Shown here: piece by piece, positions 1 to 9,687 of the stretch
Layout of the letters: each line of letters starts with the position of its first letter
Numbering within the stretch: position 1 is the stretch's first letter
From: Sphingosinicella xenopeptidilytica
Lineage (GTDB): Bacteria > Pseudomonadota > Alphaproteobacteria > Sphingomonadales > Sphingomonadaceae
Assembly (NCBI RefSeq): GCF_042676985.1
Contig: NZ_JBHTIK010000002.1
Coordinates: 1-64,000 of the forward strand
DNA: 64,000 bases
Direction of reading: 5' to 3'
Program-made: the position numbers and the translations under genes
The notes under the pieces: generated by a model
Database searches by the model: none
The model's input: only the letters and a program-made list of their open reading frames with translations
Told to the model about the DNA's origin: nothing

Positions 1-185
1 GCGAGTCCTACCTCGGCTTTGTCGCTCTCGCCTCAATCAAGCTATGGATACCCTTTGTCCACGAAACCTAGTCATCGCGGATAATTGAAAACGGTTGCCG
101 AACGATATGTATTGCGCAGATGGGCGAGATGATCCCCACATGCGGATTTCCGAGCCGGTCAGCCGGCACCGATGTGCGACTGGCC

Positions 186-446
186 TATGCGCTGGCAATG
201 ACCGCCCGGGTGAACGGCGAGGTCTGGTCGCAGGGCGCGACCGGCACGATGCACTGGAGCTTCGAGGACGCGATCGCGAAGCTCAGCCAGGATCGCTCCC
301 TAGTTCCGGGCGAAATCATCGGATCGGGCACCGTGCTCAACGGCTGCGGTTTCGAGATCGGCAAGCGGCTTGCGGACGGCGATGTCGTCGAACTGGAGAT
401 CGAGGGAATCGGCACGCTGCGAAACACCGTGCGTTTCGCCGCAGCC
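186..446 (+). pseudogene. 3' fragment of FAH-family hydrolase gene
   Basis: This stretch encodes the C-terminal ~87 residues of a fumarylacetoacetate-hydrolase-family enzyme, including WSQG, GTMHWSFEDAIA and PGEIIGSGTVLNGCG. It aligns without gaps to positions 49507-49767, inside the intact FAH gene at 48871; I count about 16 mismatches in 261 bases (~94% identity). The homology begins abruptly at 186, so the N-terminal two thirds are gone. The stop codon of the intact copy is missing too, and the frame runs on to about 539 into attachment-like sequence. Bases 1-185 hold nothing I recognise. It is a recombination remnant rather than a functional gene; its value is as one half of a long-range direct repeat. 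Confidence 0.85.
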
Positions 447-487
447 TGGCCAGCTTCAACATTCTTTGCAGTTCAGCCTACCCTTAG

Positions 488-593
488 TATCGGCTATGGC
501 ATCAATTTACATCAATGCAATTTTGGCGATTTTTCTTAGCTTTACGAGGTGACTGTCGAGTCCGACAGCCTCCGTGCTCGTCCATTTTCGTCG
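488..593 (+). repeat. attachment-like scar A
   Basis: This is one of four related sequences in the window. It begins TATCGGCTATGGCATC, contains the near-palindrome TTACATCAATGCAA (507-520), then CGAGTCC and TCCATTTTCGTC. Scars B and D share the start (TATCGG..ATGG.ATC), the palindrome and the following T-rich stretch; C shares the TCCATTTTCGTCCA part. Palindromic cores next to integrase remnants are typical of tyrosine-recombinase att sites, so I infer an att junction. No integrase remnant is visible right of this copy. Confidence 0.6.
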
Positions 594-1085
594 GTCATTT
601 CTGTATGTCGGCTCAGGAAACGTGAGCCACGGCTCGGTATCGATAACAAGGATACAAAGCGACCAAACTGTTCCTGCTTTCACGGGTGCCACCAATGTTG
701 CCTGGCCGCGTACGGAAAGAAAAAGGCGAGATCGTCTGCCGTTTCAGTAGACTCTGGACAGAACTTTTCTCAAATTGTACCTGTTTCTTTATGGGAACAT
801 AAACCCCGTATAAGCCCGCAACCATCCCTGAGATGTCTTCTTTTGCACCTCTAAGAAAGTCCTGCGGCGTTGCTGCGGAACGTCAAGGGTCGTGAGCTGT
901 CGTTTTGGTGACTCGCGAAAGGGGGAATGTGATGCAAAATCGTGAGCCTGAAGGGTGCATTGGCTTGCCGGTACGCTTGCGAGTGGAAGCCATGCTTCGG
1001 TGTACCGCCGGAGCGCCGGTTGCTTCCTGAATTTCACGAAAATCTACCCTCGCCGCGACGAGATCTTTCAACAAGGGGAATTTAA
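594..1085. other. non-coding gap, promoter region of the TBDR operon
   Basis: No open frame here resembles a known family. The stretch separates scar A from the TBDR start at 1086 and must hold the promoter and leader of the 1.1-11.7 kb operon. I do not see a convincing operator or riboswitch fold by eye. Confidence 0.5.
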
Positions 1086-4000
1086 ATGGGGAAATCATCT
1101 TGGCGTTTACTGAGATCAGGTTCGGCAGCTGTGCTCGCATTGTGTGCAGCACCGGCCATGGTCATCGGCTTAGGCCTCAGCGCACCGGCTGCCGCGCAGG
1201 ATTATACCTCCGGCGCGCTTTCCGGCACGGTAGTCGATGCTGACGGTGCCCCGGTTCCCAATGCGAATGTCACGCTGACGTCGGCAGATCAGGGCTTCAC
1301 GCGCTCCGCGACCAGCAACGCATCGGGTGCATTCCGCTTCGGTGCACTGCCTCCCGGCTCCTACAATGTCGTGATCAGCTCTTCGGCTGGAGACGCGGGT
1401 GAGGAGGGGATCCGGGTCGCCGCGTCGGCGACCGCAAACTATACTTTCGTCGTCGGCGCTGCGACGGAAATTGTGGTGACGAGCGCACGCCGCAATCTCG
1501 ACTTTTCGAACACCACCACGGGTATCGCGGTCGATCTGCAGGACCTGGTGAGCCGCGTGCCGCTTGGCCGAAGCTTAACGGATGCAGCGCTGCTCGCCCC
1601 GACAGCTACGGCCGGCGATACGACCTTCGGCAATCTTCCGTCATTCGGCGGTGCTTCGGTGGCTGAAAATGCGTATTTTATCAACGGCCTAAACATCACG
1701 AATTTCGATACGTATCTGGGTTCGGCGCCCGTTCCGTTCGAATTCTTCCGGTCGGTTGAGGTCAAGACGGGCGGTTATCCGGCGGAGTACGGCCGGGCAA
1801 CAGGCGGCATCATCAATGCGGTGACGAAGGCCGGAACGAACGACTGGACGGCGGGCATTCATCTCAACTGGGAACCGAACAGTCTGAGATCTACGACCAA
1901 GGATACCTATCGCGACCGCAACGGGAAGGACACGAATAACAACTTGAGTGCGATTGCGGAAGTGGGAGGCCCGATCATTCGGGATCGGCTGTTCGCCTAC
2001 GGCCTGATCGAATTCCGGGATATCAAGAGTGGCCACAGCAGTATCGAATCGGGTGCGCGCTTCGTGGATCGGGACAATGATCCGATCTGGGGCGTCAAGC
2101 TTGATGCCTATCCGCTTGATGACCATCACCTGGAATTCACCTATTTCGACACGAGCACCGAACGGCGCAGAACAACATTGGGTTTCGATCCGGCGACGGA
2201 CACGGTGGGCGACGAACTCAGCCAAACGCGCCATCGTTCGGGTGGGGAGAGTTATGTCGCGCGCTATACCGGCAATCTGGCGGAATGGTTCACCATTTCC
2301 GGTGCGTACGGCGTTTCCAAGGAACGCTTCGATGTTCTCACCAACAACGACGGCAATTATGTGCGGGATGAGCTGACAGGGGTTGTTCTTAGCGACCAGA
2401 AGCTCGACAGCGTTCAGTCTCCCTACAGCACGCGGCGCGAATTCTATCGGTTCGATGCCGACCTTTATTTCTCGCTGCTCGGCGACCACCATGTCCGCTT
2501 CGGCATGGATACTGAGAACACCAGATTGTCGAAGGTTTCCGTTCCCACCGGCGCGGACGGTTACGATGCGAACGGGCTTGCGGCGGCACCTGGCGGTGTG
2601 AGCTATTACCTCAACGTCTGCGGCGCGGATACGCCGCAATGCCTCGCGGCCGGCCTTGAGGCGAACGACAGGTATGTCGGTGTCGGATACGGAAGCCTCG
2701 GCGGAGGGTTCAAGGGCAAGAACAAGGCGTATTACGTCCAGGACGAATGGAACGTGACGCCCCGGCTGACGGTCAATCTCGGCGTCAGGCTCGATCAGTT
2801 CGCCAATTACAGCAACGCCGGGGTCAAATACATCGATCTCGACAATGCCTGGGCGCCGCGCATCGGCGCATCTTACGACGTGTCGGGCGACGGACGCATC
2901 AAACTCTACGGCAACTACGGCCGCTATTATCTTCCGGTAGCGTCGAACGTTTCCGCCGTCAGTTTCGGGTCGCCGATCAGCTTCACCGAATATTGGCAAA
3001 CCGATGGCACGTTCAGTGCCAGCAGCGTGCCGACGCTGACGACGCAGATTACGGGCTGGGATGGGGGGCAGGCGTGCCCGGCGCCGATCTTCGGTGTGGG
3101 CGGCGCCAACTGTAATGTCATCGCGACTGGTGCGATCCGCGACCCCGGTCAGGTCGCCTCGCGAAATCTGAAGGCGAGCGAGGAGGACGAAATCATCGTC
3201 GGAGCCTCCTACCGTTTCAGCGAGCAATGGACGTTCGGCGTCGCCTACACGCGTCGGCGCCTGCTGGCGGTCGCCGACGACATCGCGATCGACGCGGCGG
3301 TGCGGTCGTACTGCGACGCGGAGGGTATCACCGGGTGCGATGACATCTGGGACGGCTATCACCAATATGTCGTTGCCAACCCGAACCGGGATATCGAGAT
3401 CACGCTCAGCGACCCGATCAACGGCGAAGCGACGCCCCGAACCGTCACACTGAATGCTGAAGACATCGGAATCCCGAGCGCTGCGCGGAAATACGATGCG
3501 GTTGAGTTCACCTTCGAACGTGCGTTCGACGGCGTCTGGTCGCTGCGCGGCTCTTATACGTGGTCGAAAAGCCGCGGAAACGTCGAAGGCTTCGTCCAGT
3601 CCGATTTCAGCCAGAACGGTACGGGCCTCACGCGCGACTTCGATCAGCCCGACCTGATGGAGGGCGCATATGGCAAACTACCCAACCACCGCGCACATCA
3701 GTTCAAGATATGGGGTGCCTATCAGGTCACGGATGCGTTGCTCCTGGGCTTCAATGCGTCGCTCACCTCGCCGCGTCACTTCGGCTGCATCGGCAACAGC
3801 CGTGGCGGGTTTGACGGCACGAACCTCGGATATCTCTATGGTGCCTGGTCACAGTACTGCCTCGGCCGCCTGCAACCTCGCGGTACGGGTCTCGACGGCA
3901 CCGGGCTGAAGAGCGACTGGGTCAAGAACATCGACGTTTCGCTACGGTACGACATTAAGCTGCCGCTGATGGGCAAGACGACGCTGCGTGCCGATGTCTT

Positions 4001-4148
4001 CAACCTGTTCAACTTCAAGGGCGTTACCGATGTCGATCAGATCGGCGAGTACTACCAAAACAGCGATGCTCTGAGGCCCGAATACGGTCTACCGATCGCT
4101 TACCAGCGGCCGCGTTATGTTCGGCTCGGTCTGGATCTGGTGTTCTGA
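1086..4148 (+). CDS. Oar-like TonB-dependent receptor with carboxypeptidase-regulatory domain
   Basis: This is an outer-membrane, TonB-energised gated channel of 1020 residues. A signal peptide (residues ~1-38, ending APAAAQ) is followed by a carboxypeptidase-regulatory-like beta-sandwich (~43-120; SGTVVDADGAPVPNANVTL and GSYNVVISS), a plug (~130-240) with GGYPAEYGRATGGIINAVTK, and a long 22-strand-type barrel ending in LGLDLVF, the expected terminal aromatic. The extra N-terminal domain and the length are typical of Oar-type receptors, which often import larger or peptide-like substrates. It heads a same-strand operon with a hydrolase, an exported protein, an amidohydrolase, an MFS carrier and CoA enzymes, so it probably imports their substrate. 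The ligand cannot be read from sequence. Confidence 0.9.
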   Translation: MGKSSWRLLRSGSAAVLALCAAPAMVIGLGLSAPAAAQDYTSGALSGTVVDADGAPVPNANVTLTSADQGFTRSATSNASGAFRFGALPPGSYNVVISSSAGDAGEEGIRVAASATANYTFVVGAATEIVVTSARRNLDFSNTTTGIAVDLQDLVSRVPLGRSLTDAALLAPTATAGDTTFGNLPSFGGASVAENAYFINGLNITNFDTYLGSAPVPFEFFRSVEVKTGGYPAEYGRATGGIINAVTKAGTNDWTAGIHLNWEPNSLRSTTKDTYRDRNGKDTNNNLSAIAEVGGPIIRDRLFAYGLIEFRDIKSGHSSIESGARFVDRDNDPIWGVKLDAYPLDDHHLEFTYFDTSTERRRTTLGFDPATDTVGDELSQTRHRSGGESYVARYTGNLAEWFTISGAYGVSKERFDVLTNNDGNYVRDELTGVVLSDQKLDSVQSPYSTRREFYRFDADLYFSLLGDHHVRFGMDTENTRLSKVSVPTGADGYDANGLAAAPGGVSYYLNVCGADTPQCLAAGLEANDRYVGVGYGSLGGGFKGKNKAYYVQDEWNVTPRLTVNLGVRLDQFANYSNAGVKYIDLDNAWAPRIGASYDVSGDGRIKLYGNYGRYYLPVASNVSAVSFGSPISFTEYWQTDGTFSASSVPTLTTQITGWDGGQACPAPIFGVGGANCNVIATGAIRDPGQVASRNLKASEEDEIIVGASYRFSEQWTFGVAYTRRRLLAVADDIAIDAAVRSYCDAEGITGCDDIWDGYHQYVVANPNRDIEITLSDPINGEATPRTVTLNAEDIGIPSAARKYDAVEFTFERAFDGVWSLRGSYTWSKSRGNVEGFVQSDFSQNGTGLTRDFDQPDLMEGAYGKLPNHRAHQFKIWGAYQVTDALLLGFNASLTSPRHFGCIGNSRGGFDGTNLGYLYGAWSQYCLGRLQPRGTGLDGTGLKSDWVKNIDVSLRYDIKLPLMGKTTLRADVFNLFNFKGVTDVDQIGEYYQNSDALRPEYGLPIAYQRPRYVRLGLDLVF

Positions 4149-4155
4149 AATTGAA

Positions 4156-4180
4156 GGGCCGGGCTGCTGGAGCCCGGCCC
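4156..4180 (+). terminator. GC-rich hairpin after the TBDR
   Basis: A perfect 10-bp stem, GGGCCGGGCT / AGCCCGGCCC, with a 5-base loop starts about 8 bases after the TBDR stop. No U-tract follows, so it is more likely an attenuating or mRNA-stabilising hairpin that lowers expression of downstream genes relative to the receptor than a full terminator. Confidence 0.6.
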
Positions 4181-4226
4181 GACTGCCTGACGTGATAGTG
4201 CGGCTGCGATGATTGCGGGAGCGGGT

Positions 4227-5822
4227 ATGCCGACAACAGACATGATCGTATTCGGGCTGCTGCTACTCTCGTCGACGGTGCTGGCATTTCGCCGGTACAC
4301 GTATGGAAAGGCCGTTTTTCTTGCCGGATCGCTTGGCGCACTTCTGATCGCCGTGTTCGCGGCCTGGTCGCTACGGTGGCAGATCATGCCGGCGCTTCTG
4401 GTTTCTGCGCTCGCGGTCGGGGCGGGGTGGTGGATGCTCAGGCGCGAGGCGCTGGGTGTACGGCGGGTAGCGGCCATGACGGTGGCGTTCACGCTCGTTT
4501 CCGCTGCGCCCTATGTTTTCTTCCCGATCTTCACCCTGCCGCAGCCCGATGGACCGTTTCGCGTCGGTATCCAGACAGCGGACCTCCGCGATCTGTCACG
4601 CCGGGGTGTGCTGTTCACGAAGCCTGACGTTCCGAGGGATATTCCCATCACCATCTGGTATCCCGCGTCCGCCAAGGCAGGCGGGAATGCGCGCCCTTAT
4701 CTGACACGGCGCGAAACGCTCGATGAGGCCGTGTCTGTCGCAAAGCTGTGGGGCTTTCCCGCCTACCGCTTTCTTTCCCTGCATTCGACCGGCACGCACG
4801 CAATCGAGGGTGCGCCGATCGCCGAGGCGCGAAAGTTCCCCCTCGTGATCTTCAGTCATGGCTACTGGTCCTTTCGCGCGCAGAATACGGCGTTGATGGA
4901 ACGCCTCGCCAGCCACGGTTATATCGTCGTCAGCGTCGCACACCCGCGCGACAGCGCCGATGTGCGTTTGCAGAACGGAACGCTCATCCCGTCCGCGCTG
5001 CATACCGGGCCGGAAGGCGTTGGCGATCCGGTCGCCGATCGGAAATGGGAAGAAGCAACGACCGCGTTCATGGGCGGCGAGAGTCATGAAGCGCGCGTTT
5101 CAGCGCTGCCCACATACAAGGCCGCAGTCGCGGGACACCGGCTCGGCCAAAGTCTGGCCGCATGGCGCGACGATGTGCTGTTTGCAAGCTGGGCATTGCG
5201 CGATCGGCCGCCTCCCGCGATCAGCCGGGTCATGGCCGCTGCGGACTTTCCACGGATCGTCTATGCGGGCATGTCGTTCGGCGGATCCACGGCCGTCAGT
5301 GCCTGCGATGCCGATCCCGACTGCGTTGCCGCGGTTGATCTCGATGGAGAGAATTTCGACGGCGGACAATTCGACCGGGAGCTGCGGGCGCCGCTCCTGC
5401 TCCTGCTTACCGACCAGCCGTTCAGTGATGTTCAACGCCGCGATCCCAAATTCAATCCCACGGACTATGCGTGGGAGAAATGGCACTGCGTTGGCGATAG
5501 GGAGGACATACTGCGACTTCGCGCGCGCGGTATCCTGCACATGGGACTGACCGATTTCGTGCTGAGCGCGCGCGGGCCGTTCAAGTCGGAGCATTTCACC
5601 AGTCTCGATGGCAGTCGGGCGCTGGCCCTTGTCAACGATACGACGCTGGCCTTTCTGGATCAGCATGTTCGCGGTGCGCCTGCGGGAGCATTCAAAGCCA
5701 CACTGGCGAAGTATCCGGAACTGACGCGGCTCGATACAAGCTCGCTCCGCGCACACGCGCGCGGCCTGCCCGGTCGTGCGGATTGCGTATTGCCGGGCGT
5801 CGGGCACAATCGGGAAAAGTGA
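4227..5822 (+). CDS. membrane-anchored alpha/beta hydrolase (PAF-acetylhydrolase/dienelactone-hydrolase type)
   Basis: The protein of about 531 residues starts with four hydrophobic segments (~1-100), which should hold it in the inner membrane, followed by an alpha/beta-hydrolase domain. Visible motifs are the oxyanion-side VIFSHGYWS, the nucleophile elbow GMSFGG (catalytic Ser) and a late His near the C-terminus (PGVGHN). Layout and motifs resemble PAF-acetylhydrolase-like and dienelactone-hydrolase-like esterases, so ester or lactone hydrolysis is likely. I chose the ATG at 4227 because GGAG lies just ahead of it; the ATG at 4209 lacks such a site. It follows the TBDR and precedes a small exported protein by 13 bases, consistent with processing of an imported ester. 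The substrate is unknown. Confidence 0.75.
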   Translation: MPTTDMIVFGLLLLSSTVLAFRRYTYGKAVFLAGSLGALLIAVFAAWSLRWQIMPALLVSALAVGAGWWMLRREALGVRRVAAMTVAFTLVSAAPYVFFPIFTLPQPDGPFRVGIQTADLRDLSRRGVLFTKPDVPRDIPITIWYPASAKAGGNARPYLTRRETLDEAVSVAKLWGFPAYRFLSLHSTGTHAIEGAPIAEARKFPLVIFSHGYWSFRAQNTALMERLASHGYIVVSVAHPRDSADVRLQNGTLIPSALHTGPEGVGDPVADRKWEEATTAFMGGESHEARVSALPTYKAAVAGHRLGQSLAAWRDDVLFASWALRDRPPPAISRVMAAADFPRIVYAGMSFGGSTAVSACDADPDCVAAVDLDGENFDGGQFDRELRAPLLLLLTDQPFSDVQRRDPKFNPTDYAWEKWHCVGDREDILRLRARGILHMGLTDFVLSARGPFKSEHFTSLDGSRALALVNDTTLAFLDQHVRGAPAGAFKATLAKYPELTRLDTSSLRAHARGLPGRADCVLPGVGHNREK

Positions 5823-5835
5823 TGGAGGGAATATC

Positions 5836-6330
5836 ATGAAACATCTTGCTGCATTGGCGATCGCTGTCGCTGCGTTCCATGGGGTTCCCGCCGCTGCTCA
5901 ACAAAGCGCGCCCGTGCCGGCCGTCGAGGCGGATGCGCCCTGGCCGGAGACGTGGTTCGAGATTTTCAAGCTCGCGCCGGGCAAGCAGGAAGCGTTCATT
6001 CGCTTCATCGGGCTGGGCGACGACGTCCTGGCGGCGGGCGGTCAGCCGCCGATCCAGCTGTTTTTCCATGAGAACGGTGCCGAATTCGATGTCATCCTGT
6101 TCAAGCCCGTACCGGTCATCACGCCGACCTCCGAGCAGGAAGCGGCCATGGCGAGGCGAAGCAAGGAACTTGGGCTGCCTACCGGGCCCGCCTATTTCAT
6201 ACACATACGCGAGCTGATCGCATCGCATAGCGACACCCGGACCGTTGGTCCGGTCTCAGCGGCGCAGTGGCTGGCAAGGCTCGATAAATGGCGTGCCGCG
6301 AATCCATCGCGCAAGATGGGGCGCAACTGA
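5836..6330 (+). CDS. small exported protein of unknown function
   Basis: The product has 164 residues, with a clear signal peptide (MKHLAALAIAVAAFHGVPAAAQQ) and a compact mixed alpha/beta remainder rich in aromatic residues (DAPWPETWFEIFKLAPGKQEAF). I do not recognise the family. The FKLAPGKQEAFIRFI and FDVILFKPVP segments recall ferredoxin-like small domains that bind ligands or act on small aromatics, but that is weak. The start is 13 bases after the upstream hydrolase stop, with GGAGGGA ahead of it, so it is translated within the same operon. It would act in the periplasm beside the Tat-exported amidohydrolase. Confidence 0.7.
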   Translation: MKHLAALAIAVAAFHGVPAAAQQSAPVPAVEADAPWPETWFEIFKLAPGKQEAFIRFIGLGDDVLAAGGQPPIQLFFHENGAEFDVILFKPVPVITPTSEQEAAMARRSKELGLPTGPAYFIHIRELIASHSDTRTVGPVSAAQWLARLDKWRAANPSRKMGRN

Positions 6331-6373
6331 TGCGAGTGGGCACAGAGTGAATAAGGACGGGAGGACTGCTGAG

Positions 6374-8047
6374 ATGAGCTATCAGTTCACGCGGCGTCAG
6401 CTGATCGCGTCCGGTGCTGCCGCTGCGCTCTGCGGTCCGGCCTTCGCAGCCAATGGCACCCTCGATACCGCGCTCATCAACGCCGCAGTCTGGACAGGCG
6501 ATCAAGGCGCGATGTCGGATGCGGTGGGTATCGCGGGAAACCGGATCGCTGCCCTTGGGAGCGGCGCAGTGCGATCGGCGATCGGCCGGAAAACGCGCGT
6601 CGTCGATTGCGGTGGCGCGTTCGTGATGCCTGCGTTCATTGATTGCCACACGCATTTCCTGCTCGGGTCGATCAACATCGCGCGGCCCGTGTTCATCGAT
6701 GTGCGTTCAAAGGCCGAGTTCATCGATCGGATCGGTGCGGCCGTGCGTGCACTTCCGCACGGCCAATGGCTTCTGGGCGGCCCGTGGGACGAGCAGCGCT
6801 GGGGCGGCGAGCTTCCCAGAAAGGAGTGGATCGATGCGGTGTCCGGCGATACGCCCGTCGCCATTCCGCGAACCGATCTCCACTCGCTGTTCCTGAATTC
6901 GGCGGCGCTTCGCCTTGCCGGTATCGATCGGAGCACGCCTGATGTTCCGGGCGGCGTGATCGAGCGCGATGAACGCGGCGAGCCCACGGGTGTCCTGAAA
7001 GACAATGCGACGCGCCACGTGCACGGCGTCATCCCGCCGATGAGCGCGGCATTCACGGATCAGATCGTCCGGCAGGGCATAGAATATGCGCTCAGTAAAG
7101 GCGTCGCGCAGGTTCACAATACCGAGGTGGACTGGAGCGTTCAGGACGCGGCGCGCCGTCTGCGCGCGAACGGCGCGCCCGGTATCCGCTTCTATTCCTT
7201 CGTTCCGCTCGCGGATTGGGAACGCGTGGCCGCGCTCGTGAAGGCCGAAGGGCGCGGCGACGATTGGGTACGCTGGGGTGCGCTCAAATGCGTGTCGGAC
7301 GGTTCGCTCGGCGCCCGCACAGCGCGCTTCCACGAACCCTATCTGGATGCCCCAGGCCAGCGCGGCGTGTGGACCACGGGGCTCGACGAGATGCGTGAAT
7401 GGATACCGGCGGCTGACGCTGCGGGGCTCGTGATCACCACCCATGCGATCGGCGATGAAGCGAATGACGTCGTGCTCGATATCTTCGCCGATGCCGAGCG
7501 ACGGAACGGCAGGCGCGACCGGCGCTTCCGCATCGAACATGCGCAGCATCTCAGCCCCGGCGCCTGGGAGAAAATGGCCCGGCAGAACGTCATCGCCTCA
7601 GTTCAGCCCTACCATGCCGCCGACGATGGACGCTGGGCGGTCCAACGGATCGGTGAGGAGCGCCTGCTGCGAACCTACGCTTTCCGCTCCCTCCTCGATG
7701 CAGGTGTCCGAACGTGTTTCGGCTCGGATTGGCCGGTCGCGCCGCTCGATCCGATGACCGGCGTGGATGCAGCCGTCCGGCGGCAGACCATAGATGGCGC
7801 CAACCCCAATGGCTGGCACCCGGAGCAGCGTGTGACGATCGCGGAAACATTGACGGCCTATACAAGCACCGCTGCCTACGCGGGCTTCCAGGAGGATCGC
7901 CTCGGCCGGATCGCACTGGGCTATCTTGCGGATATGACAGTGCTGGACCGCAATCTGCTCTCTGCCGCGCCCGATCAATATCTGAAAACCGGTGTGCTGC
8001 GCACCTTCGTCGATGGGCAGGAGCGTTTTACGGCATCATCGGCCTAA
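6374..8047 (+). CDS. Tat-exported amidohydrolase (YtcJ/amidohydrolase_3 family)
   Basis: This 557-residue metal-dependent hydrolase begins with a twin-arginine signal (TRRQLIASGAAAALCGPAFA), so it should fold in the cytoplasm and be exported. The TIM-barrel metal centre is complete: HTH near residue 91 (DCHTHF), a probable carbamylated Lys near 303 (ALKCVSDGS), His near 356 (THAIGDEAN) and 388 (EHAQHLSPG), and Asp near 449 (FGSDWPV). Members of this family cleave N-acyl or amide and sometimes other C-N bonds; many have unknown substrates. It sits between the small exported protein and the MFS carrier, suggesting periplasmic cleavage before uptake. Confidence 0.85.
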   Translation: MSYQFTRRQLIASGAAAALCGPAFAANGTLDTALINAAVWTGDQGAMSDAVGIAGNRIAALGSGAVRSAIGRKTRVVDCGGAFVMPAFIDCHTHFLLGSINIARPVFIDVRSKAEFIDRIGAAVRALPHGQWLLGGPWDEQRWGGELPRKEWIDAVSGDTPVAIPRTDLHSLFLNSAALRLAGIDRSTPDVPGGVIERDERGEPTGVLKDNATRHVHGVIPPMSAAFTDQIVRQGIEYALSKGVAQVHNTEVDWSVQDAARRLRANGAPGIRFYSFVPLADWERVAALVKAEGRGDDWVRWGALKCVSDGSLGARTARFHEPYLDAPGQRGVWTTGLDEMREWIPAADAAGLVITTHAIGDEANDVVLDIFADAERRNGRRDRRFRIEHAQHLSPGAWEKMARQNVIASVQPYHAADDGRWAVQRIGEERLLRTYAFRSLLDAGVRTCFGSDWPVAPLDPMTGVDAAVRRQTIDGANPNGWHPEQRVTIAETLTAYTSTAAYAGFQEDRLGRIALGYLADMTVLDRNLLSAAPDQYLKTGVLRTFVDGQERFTASSA

Positions 8048-8082
8048 AAGTCCGACATTGAGATAAGAATCAGGGGAAAATC

Positions 8083-9687
8083 GTGTCATCTGAAATTTCC
8101 GCACAGGAGGAGCCTGCCCCCGGGGACGTGCGCCGGGTCATCACGGCATCGTCGCTCGGCACGCTATTCGAATGGTACGATTTTTTCATCTACGGCACGC
8201 TTGCCGCGTCCGGCATCATCGGGCAGATGTTTTTCCCCACCGGGAACGAACAGTTGCAGACGCTTCTCGCCTGGGCAGGGTTCGCCGTCGGCTTCTGCTT
8301 CCGGCCTTTGGGCGCGGTCATCTTCGGCTATCTCGGCGATCGCTTCGGGCGCAAGCATACGTTCATCGTCACGATCCTCCTGATGGGCGTGGCGACGGCG
8401 GGCGTGGGTCTGGTGCCGTCCTATGCGACGATCGGCTTCGCGGCCCCGGCGCTCATCATTCTGCTGCGTATCGTTCAGGGTCTCGCGCTCGGCGGCGAAT
8501 ACGGCGGCGCGGCGATTTACGTGGCGGAGCATTCCCCGGCGGGCAAGCGCGGCTTCTTCACCAGTTTCATTCAGGCGAGTGTCGGCGCGGGCTTCTTCCT
8601 CAGCCTTGTTGTCGTGCTCGCTTGCAAATGGAGTATGCCGACTGAAATCTGGGACGCATGGGGTTGGCGCGTTCCGTTCCTGTTATCGCTCATCCTTCTG
8701 GCGATTTCGCTCTGGATGCGCGTCAAGCTGTCCGAAAGCCCTGTCTTTCAGGCGATGAAGGCGGCCGGAAAAACCGCGAAGAATCCGTTTCGCGAGAGCT
8801 TCACCTATCCGGGGAATGGCCGTCGTCTGTTTCTTGCGCTGTTCGGTATCGCCGCCGGTCTCACGGTGATCTGGTTCACAGCGATGTTCACGACGCTCGG
8901 CTTTCTGCAGAATGCGATGCATGTGGAAGAGAGCGTCGCGCAGATGATCGTCGGGGCTGCGGCGGTCATGGGCCTCGGCTGGTTCGTGCTGTTCGGCTGG
9001 CTTTCGGATCGCATCGGCCGCAAACGCCTGATCGTGACGGGCTATGTGCTTACGCTGCTGCTGATGTTCCCGCTCTACTGGGTCATGGGTTACGCTGCGA
9101 ATCCCGCGCTTGCGCACGCGTCCGAAGAGGCGCCCATCGTTGTTTCCGGTCCCGATTGTGGCTTCAATCCCTTCGTCAAAACGCAGGATGAAGCGTGCAG
9201 CCGTCTGCTCGATTATCTCTCCAAGCGTGGTCTCGCCTACGATCTCGATGAGGCGCCCTCCGCTGCCATCACGATCGGCGGCAATGTTGTAAATGGCCAT
9301 AGCGATGCGGAGCTTGATGGTGCGCTGAAAGCGGCGGGCTATCCGCTCGGAACGGTGGTTCCTTCAGCGCCGAACATGGGGATCATCTTCCTCGTGGTGA
9401 TGGCGCTCACGGCGCTGTCGGGGGCGACCTATGGGCCGGTGGCCGCGCTCCTCACCGAATTGTTCCCTCCGCGCATCCGCTACAGCTCGATGTCGATTCC
9501 CTATCACTTCGGTACGGGGTATTTCGGCGGCGTGCTTCCGTTCATGGAGCAGTATATCGTGGCGCGTACCGGCGATCCCTATGCGGGTTTGTGGTACAGT
9601 TGGTGCGTCGTCGCGATGGCCCTGATCGTGACGATGCTGCTGTTGCGGGAGCGTGATCTCGTCAAGGATGAACGATATGCGGGTTGA
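8083..9687 (+). CDS. MFS metabolite:H+ symporter
   Basis: An inner-membrane carrier of 534 residues in the metabolite:H+ symporter branch of the major facilitator superfamily. The MFS loop 2-3 signature is visible (GYLGDRFGRKHTF) and repeats in the second half (GWLSDRIGRKRL). The chain is longer than a standard 430-residue carrier because of an approximately 85-residue hydrophilic insert after the eighth or ninth helix (about 9115-9360) with three Cys; similar inserts exist in a subset of the family. GTG start at 8083, with AGGGGAAAA upstream. It probably imports an organic acid released by the upstream hydrolases for the CoA enzymes downstream. Confidence 0.85.
   Translation: MSSEISAQEEPAPGDVRRVITASSLGTLFEWYDFFIYGTLAASGIIGQMFFPTGNEQLQTLLAWAGFAVGFCFRPLGAVIFGYLGDRFGRKHTFIVTILLMGVATAGVGLVPSYATIGFAAPALIILLRIVQGLALGGEYGGAAIYVAEHSPAGKRGFFTSFIQASVGAGFFLSLVVVLACKWSMPTEIWDAWGWRVPFLLSLILLAISLWMRVKLSESPVFQAMKAAGKTAKNPFRESFTYPGNGRRLFLALFGIAAGLTVIWFTAMFTTLGFLQNAMHVEESVAQMIVGAAAVMGLGWFVLFGWLSDRIGRKRLIVTGYVLTLLLMFPLYWVMGYAANPALAHASEEAPIVVSGPDCGFNPFVKTQDEACSRLLDYLSKRGLAYDLDEAPSAAITIGGNVVNGHSDAELDGALKAAGYPLGTVVPSAPNMGIIFLVVMALTALSGATYGPVAALLTELFPPRIRYSSMSIPYHFGTGYFGGVLPFMEQYIVARTGDPYAGLWYSWCVVAMALIVTMLLLRERDLVKDERYAG

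Noticed and set aside
1689..3365. 558-codon open frame on the - strand
   Set aside because: Lies wholly antisense to the Oar-like TBDR; composition is Arg/Val/Ile-rich without any family motif, as usual for the complement of a GC-rich gene.
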